This document shows, in pieces, positions 6,103 through 8,106 of a stretch of 8,106 bases of DNA (its first letter is position 1; the number at the start of each line of letters is the position of its first letter). The stretch is from NCBI GenBank assembly GCA_031263345.1, contig JAISFY010000029.1, positions 1 to 8,106 on the forward strand. Reading direction: 5' to 3'. The DNA comes from Holosporales bacterium (GTDB lineage: Bacteria > Pseudomonadota > Alphaproteobacteria > RUG11792). Under the pieces are notes generated by a model, which had not been told where the DNA came from, did not search any database, and worked only from the letters and a program-made list of their open reading frames with translations. The translations under genes were made by a program, and so were the position numbers.

Positions 6103-6171
6103 ATGAACATTTTATCAGGTTTTATGTTTTCAATCTACCTAACCTTGTTCATTTTTTCAATCGAACGATAA
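6103..6171 (+). CDS. Possible 22-residue hydrophobic peptide
   Basis: ATG 6103 opens a frame of 22 codons ending in TAA. The peptide runs MNILSGFMFS, then IYLTLFIF, and ends SIER, so it is a single hydrophobic helix with a charged C-terminal end. It lies entirely between the candidate promoter and terminator. No Shine-Dalgarno precedes the ATG, and the ATG is inside the predicted 8-bp stem, which would hide it. Type I toxins share this general look, but AT-rich DNA produces such frames by chance, and no family is recognised. Confidence 0.22.
   Translation: MNILSGFMFSIYLTLFIFSIER
6132..6160 (-). promoter_or_regulatory. Candidate yebC promoter
   Basis: On the minus strand TTGAAA (complement of 6155-6160, five of six) and TAGATT (6132-6137, four of six) are separated by exactly 17 bp. 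The predicted start near 6125 overlaps the oppositely directed small transcript proposed at 6088-6212. Confidence 0.45.
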
Positions 6172-6181
6172 TCCAGGTTCT

Positions 6182-6212
6182 GGTGCCCATTTGAAGGGCA
6201 CCTTTGTCTTTT
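6182..6212 (+). terminator. Factor-independent terminator, plus strand
   Basis: GGTGCCC (6182-6188) and GGGCACC (6196-6202) form a perfect 7-bp GC-rich stem around a 7-nt loop and are followed by TTTGTCTTTT. On the minus strand no T-run follows the stem (AGAACCTGG). The orientation therefore favours a plus-strand transcript, although it may also halt transcription coming from the DsbA-like gene. Confidence 0.7.
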
Positions 6213-6241
6213 ATGGTAAGTTCATTTCCGATTTCTGGGTA

Positions 6242-6880
6242 TTATCCAGTTTCGGCAGCCTTGGCGAGAGTTTCGTGTTTCTTTTCGTTACGAATGAAGA
6301 TTGGTAAGTTGACTTCTTTTATCCCTGCGTTAAAATTGTTTACTTCTTGAATAATTTTGCCGAGTTCCTCTTTGTTTCGATTATCCAATGGATTCTCGTT
6401 ATCTGGTGTTGAGGCGAATATAGCTTCTAATGGAATCCCTTTTGCCAGGAGAGATAATTGGACTTCCTTTACATCTGGGCTTGCTTCAGATTTCTCTATC
6501 TGATTCCGATCTTCAGAACTAATTTGTGCATTTTCATCTTTGGTCGCATATGTTAGAAGTGCTTCAAAAAATTCAGCCGGATTATTCGCTTTAAGCCCTA
6601 GTAGATTCATGACGAATATATCCTTCAATCCGGTAGCAACAAGCTTAATCATAATTCCTCCGTTTTTCTGCTCTACATACTTCTTGATTTCTTGTAGAGT
6701 TTGTAGGCAGTGTGGGCACGCTGGTGCTAAGTAAACTACTATTGGATTTCCCTGATTCCCAACCGGAAGGGTCCAAAATATTCCAGCGGACGCTTGGCAC
6801 ATCAGTAGGCATATGATTAATGTACACACCTGGAGAAACCGCCACTTTGTTAAAAAATCTTTCACTAGCCCTTTTATCAT
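6242..6880 (-). CDS. DsbA-like periplasmic thiol-disulfide protein (CPHC active site)
   Basis: The 212-residue product has a signal peptide: basic residues in 1-14, a hydrophobic core (about 16-28, with VCTLIICLLM) and a likely signal-peptidase I site after QASA (29-32). In the mature part PIVVYLAPACPHCLQTLQEI holds the thioredoxin-fold CxxC as CPHC (55-58), the dipeptide typical of DsbA. NLPIFI near the C terminus supplies the expected cis-proline (about 193). It probably oxidises or reshuffles disulfides of exported proteins. The helical insert between is low in recognisable motifs, so the exact subfamily is open. I chose ATG 6880 because AGGA lies 8 nt upstream; the frame also reaches a TTG at 6904. 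The gene stands between ispH and yebC on the same strand. Confidence 0.8.
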   Translation of the reverse strand: MIKGLVKDFLTKWRFLQVCTLIICLLMCQASAGIFWTLPVGNQGNPIVVYLAPACPHCLQTLQEIKKYVEQKNGGIMIKLVATGLKDIFVMNLLGLKANNPAEFFEALLTYATKDENAQISSEDRNQIEKSEASPDVKEVQLSLLAKGIPLEAIFASTPDNENPLDNRNKEELGKIIQEVNNFNAGIKEVNLPIFIRNEKKHETLAKAAETG

Positions 6881-6943
6881 TTTTATATTCCTAACCTTTG
6901 TCAAAGATAAATAAAAAAGATTTAAGATCTATTAACAAAACAT

Positions 6944-6974
6944 AAAAAAGGCTTCTTTTTTCTCAAGAGAAAAA
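6944..6974 (-). terminator. Weak candidate terminator after ispH
   Basis: On the minus strand TTTTTCTC and GAGAAAAA (6957-6974) form an 8-bp stem with a 2-nt loop, and a T6 run (6944-6949) follows 7 nt later. The stem is AU-rich and the loop too tight for a classic terminator. The TTGAGA within it could instead serve as a -35 for the DsbA-like gene, with TATGTT at 6939-6944 after 16 bp. Confidence 0.3.
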
Positions 6975-6987
6975 GTATATCTTTTCA

Positions 6988-7887
6988 TTAGTGCTCTATT
7001 TTTTGTTCAAAGTTCTGAATTTCTATTTCCATGTTCTGACTCAGAAAATTTATAAGACTGTCAACGATGTTTTTTGGAGTCGAAGAGGCAGTAGCAATCG
7101 CAAAACTCGAGACATCTGACATTATAGATAAATCCAGTTCTTGCTCTGAATCAATTCTTACTATTTTTTTCACTTTTTCATTTTTGGCCACTTCCTCTAA
7201 GGACCTAGCATTCGCTGAATATGAAGAGCCAATAATAATTATAAGGTCCACGATCTTAGAAACGTTCCGAATGGCTGCCTGCCTGTCGATTGCTGCATGA
7301 CACGTATTGTTCTTTGACTCTCGACTTATAGTCGGTATCTTTTCCTTAAGTCGACTGATGATTCGATCAACGTGTTGCGCATCGAGAGTAGTCTGAGTAA
7401 AGTACAGGACCTCTTCTCCGCTAAAATCTGGCAATAAATCACAATCTCCTTCATCATAAACGACGAAACAGCTAGCTCCTCCGGCGTAGCCTTTTAGAGC
7501 GATAATTTCCGGATGTGCTCGATTCCCAATTATGATAATTTTTTTCCCAAATTTGGAATATTCACTGACCGAGAGTTGAACGGCTTTAACGACTGGACAT
7601 GTTCCATCTATTATCGTCAGTTCTTTTTCTTCGGCACGAGCAAAAGCCTCGGGAGTAGCTCCATGAGCAGAAAACATAACCGAAGCTCCATCTGGAATTT
7701 CTTCCAAGGTTGAGACCTTAACGAGCCCTAGCCCATACATATCCCTCATAAGCACCTTATTATGTACGACATCTTCAATAACATAGACATTACCGCAGAA
7801 TTTTAATACTTGCTTAGCCATGTCGATGGCTCTTGCCACCCCGGAACAAAACCCCATCGGAGATAGCAGATAACAGAATACAGGCAT
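6988..7887 (-). CDS. ispH: 4-hydroxy-3-methylbut-2-enyl diphosphate reductase (IspH/LytB)
   Basis: IspH is the cytoplasmic iron-sulfur enzyme that reduces HMBPP to IPP and DMAPP in the last step of the MEP pathway. The 299-residue protein keeps all three cluster cysteines: Cys14 in MGFCSGV, Cys97 in DGTCPVV and Cys196 in NNTCHAA. Substrate histidines are present as His42 (VVHNKV), His75 (SAHGA) and His125 in NRAHPE, whose Glu127 is the proton-relay acid. TQTTL (164-168) is also intact. The diphosphate-binding SxN loop reads GSSYSANARSLEEVA, with Ala225 where the family usually has a second serine. The start ATG 7887 gives the expected spacing to Cys14. There is no Shine-Dalgarno, but a strong promoter lies about 30 bp upstream. 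Confidence 0.96.
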   Translation of the reverse strand: MPVFCYLLSPMGFCSGVARAIDMAKQVLKFCGNVYVIEDVVHNKVLMRDMYGLGLVKVSTLEEIPDGASVMFSAHGATPEAFARAEEKELTIIDGTCPVVKAVQLSVSEYSKFGKKIIIIGNRAHPEIIALKGYAGGASCFVVYDEGDCDLLPDFSGEEVLYFTQTTLDAQHVDRIISRLKEKIPTISRESKNNTCHAAIDRQAAIRNVSKIVDLIIIIGSSYSANARSLEEVAKNEKVKKIVRIDSEQELDLSIMSDVSSFAIATASSTPKNIVDSLINFLSQNMEIEIQNFEQKIEH

Positions 7888-7918
7888 AAAACTAAAATCA
7901 CTAATTTATCAATGGTAT

Positions 7919-7945
7919 ATTATAACACCTTCGAAACTACTTCAA
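7919..7945 (-). promoter_or_regulatory. ispH promoter
   Basis: On the minus strand a perfect TATAAT (complement of 7919-7924) carries an extended -10 TG (TGTTATAAT). TTGAAG (7940-7945) lies 15 bp upstream as a sub-optimal -35. The predicted start near 7912 gives a leader of about 25 nt, consistent with the lack of a recognisable Shine-Dalgarno. Confidence 0.6.
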
Positions 7946-8106
7946 CATTCGATCAGAAAATTTTAGAAAACCATTATGATCATTCAAAAAAAAAGTATCG
8001 TACCTCATTACGAGTACCGAAATATCATTGATAGGGTAAGCTCAGTCATTCCAATTTTGACAAATAACATTCAAGGCCACAACCTATTTTTTTATTTTTT
8101 GTAACA
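7946..8106. other. AT-rich spacer with no supported gene
   Basis: The right edge holds an A9 tract, an imperfect inverted repeat around 7996-8018 (GTATCGTAC and GAGTACCGA) and a consensus TTGACA at 8057-8062 on the plus strand. No good -10 is at the right distance, and no convincing coding frame is present. It may be the upstream region of a gene beyond the window. Confidence 0.4.

Larger units (their letters stand above)
6088..6212 (+). ncRNA. Putative ~125-nt small RNA between yebC and the DsbA-like gene
   Basis: The segment is bounded by a plus-strand promoter at 6053-6081 and a hairpin-plus-T-tract at 6182-6212. Inside, AATGAACA (6102-6109) pairs perfectly with TGTTCATT (6146-6153). Stacked on that after a 7-nt bulge, AGGTT (6117-6121) pairs with AACCT (6141-6145). 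The result would be a two-part stem followed by the terminator hairpin, the normal build of a small regulatory RNA. It does not match 4.5S, 6S, tmRNA or RNase P as far as I can recognise. The same RNA contains a 22-codon ORF, so it may instead be a small mRNA. Confidence 0.4.

Noticed and set aside
6071..6103. Eleven extra N-terminal codons for YebC
   Set aside because: The family starts at M(S/A)GHS; the upstream codons include no supported start and overlap the leader.
6881..6904. TTG start giving an 8-residue longer DsbA-like protein
   Set aside because: ATG 6880 has AGGA at the right distance and leaves a normal signal-peptide n-region.
7976..8104. 42-codon plus-strand frame at the right edge
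   Set aside because: There is no Shine-Dalgarno, it starts beside a homopolymer, and it ends in a T-rich stretch. The translation has no recognisable motif and looks like a chance frame.

Overview
The window suggests an AT-rich alphaproteobacterium, probably host-associated and of the Holosporales/Rickettsiales type. The evidence is a CarD/CdnL protein of the Caulobacter type, a mitofilin/Mic60-like membrane protein, the gene order rpsB-tsf-pyrH, an insertion sequence next to a housekeeping operon, and AT-rich spacers. The lineage is an inference from protein character; no rRNA or other phylogenetic marker is present.

Layout, left to right. The left edge holds the 5' end of an IS982-type transposase gene, which lies where frr would normally follow pyrH. 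Then come pyrH, tsf and rpsB on the minus strand, transcribed in the order rpsB-tsf-pyrH as one tight translation/nucleotide operon. A 250-bp divergent regulatory region separates rpsB from carD on the plus strand. It holds the rpsB leader, a possible leader peptide, an inverted repeat and a CtrA-like box. Convergent to carD is a minus-strand pair: a Mic60-like coiled-coil membrane protein followed by a SIMPL (DUF541) protein, driven by a near-consensus extended -10 promoter. Further right, all on the minus strand, are a YebC/TACO1-family protein, a DsbA-like CPHC thiol-disulfide protein with a signal peptide, and ispH, the last enzyme of the MEP isoprenoid pathway. Apart from IS DNA, nothing looks foreign or accessory.

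Nine complete protein genes and one partial one are supported. Most are core functions: translation (uS2, EF-Ts), UMP kinase, global transcription (CarD), translation or transcription assistance (YebC), isoprenoids (IspH) and envelope proteins (Mic60-like, SIMPL, DsbA-like). No tRNA, rRNA, CRISPR array or defence system was seen.

The least expected signals are in the spacers. The yebC upstream region contains, on the opposite strand, a promoter with 17-bp spacing, a foldable ~125-nt transcript and a clean hairpin plus T-tract, which together look like an undescribed small RNA or tiny membrane-peptide gene. The rpsB leader has mutually exclusive pairing options around a GGAGG that precedes a 12-codon ORF. 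These are hypotheses from sequence reading alone.
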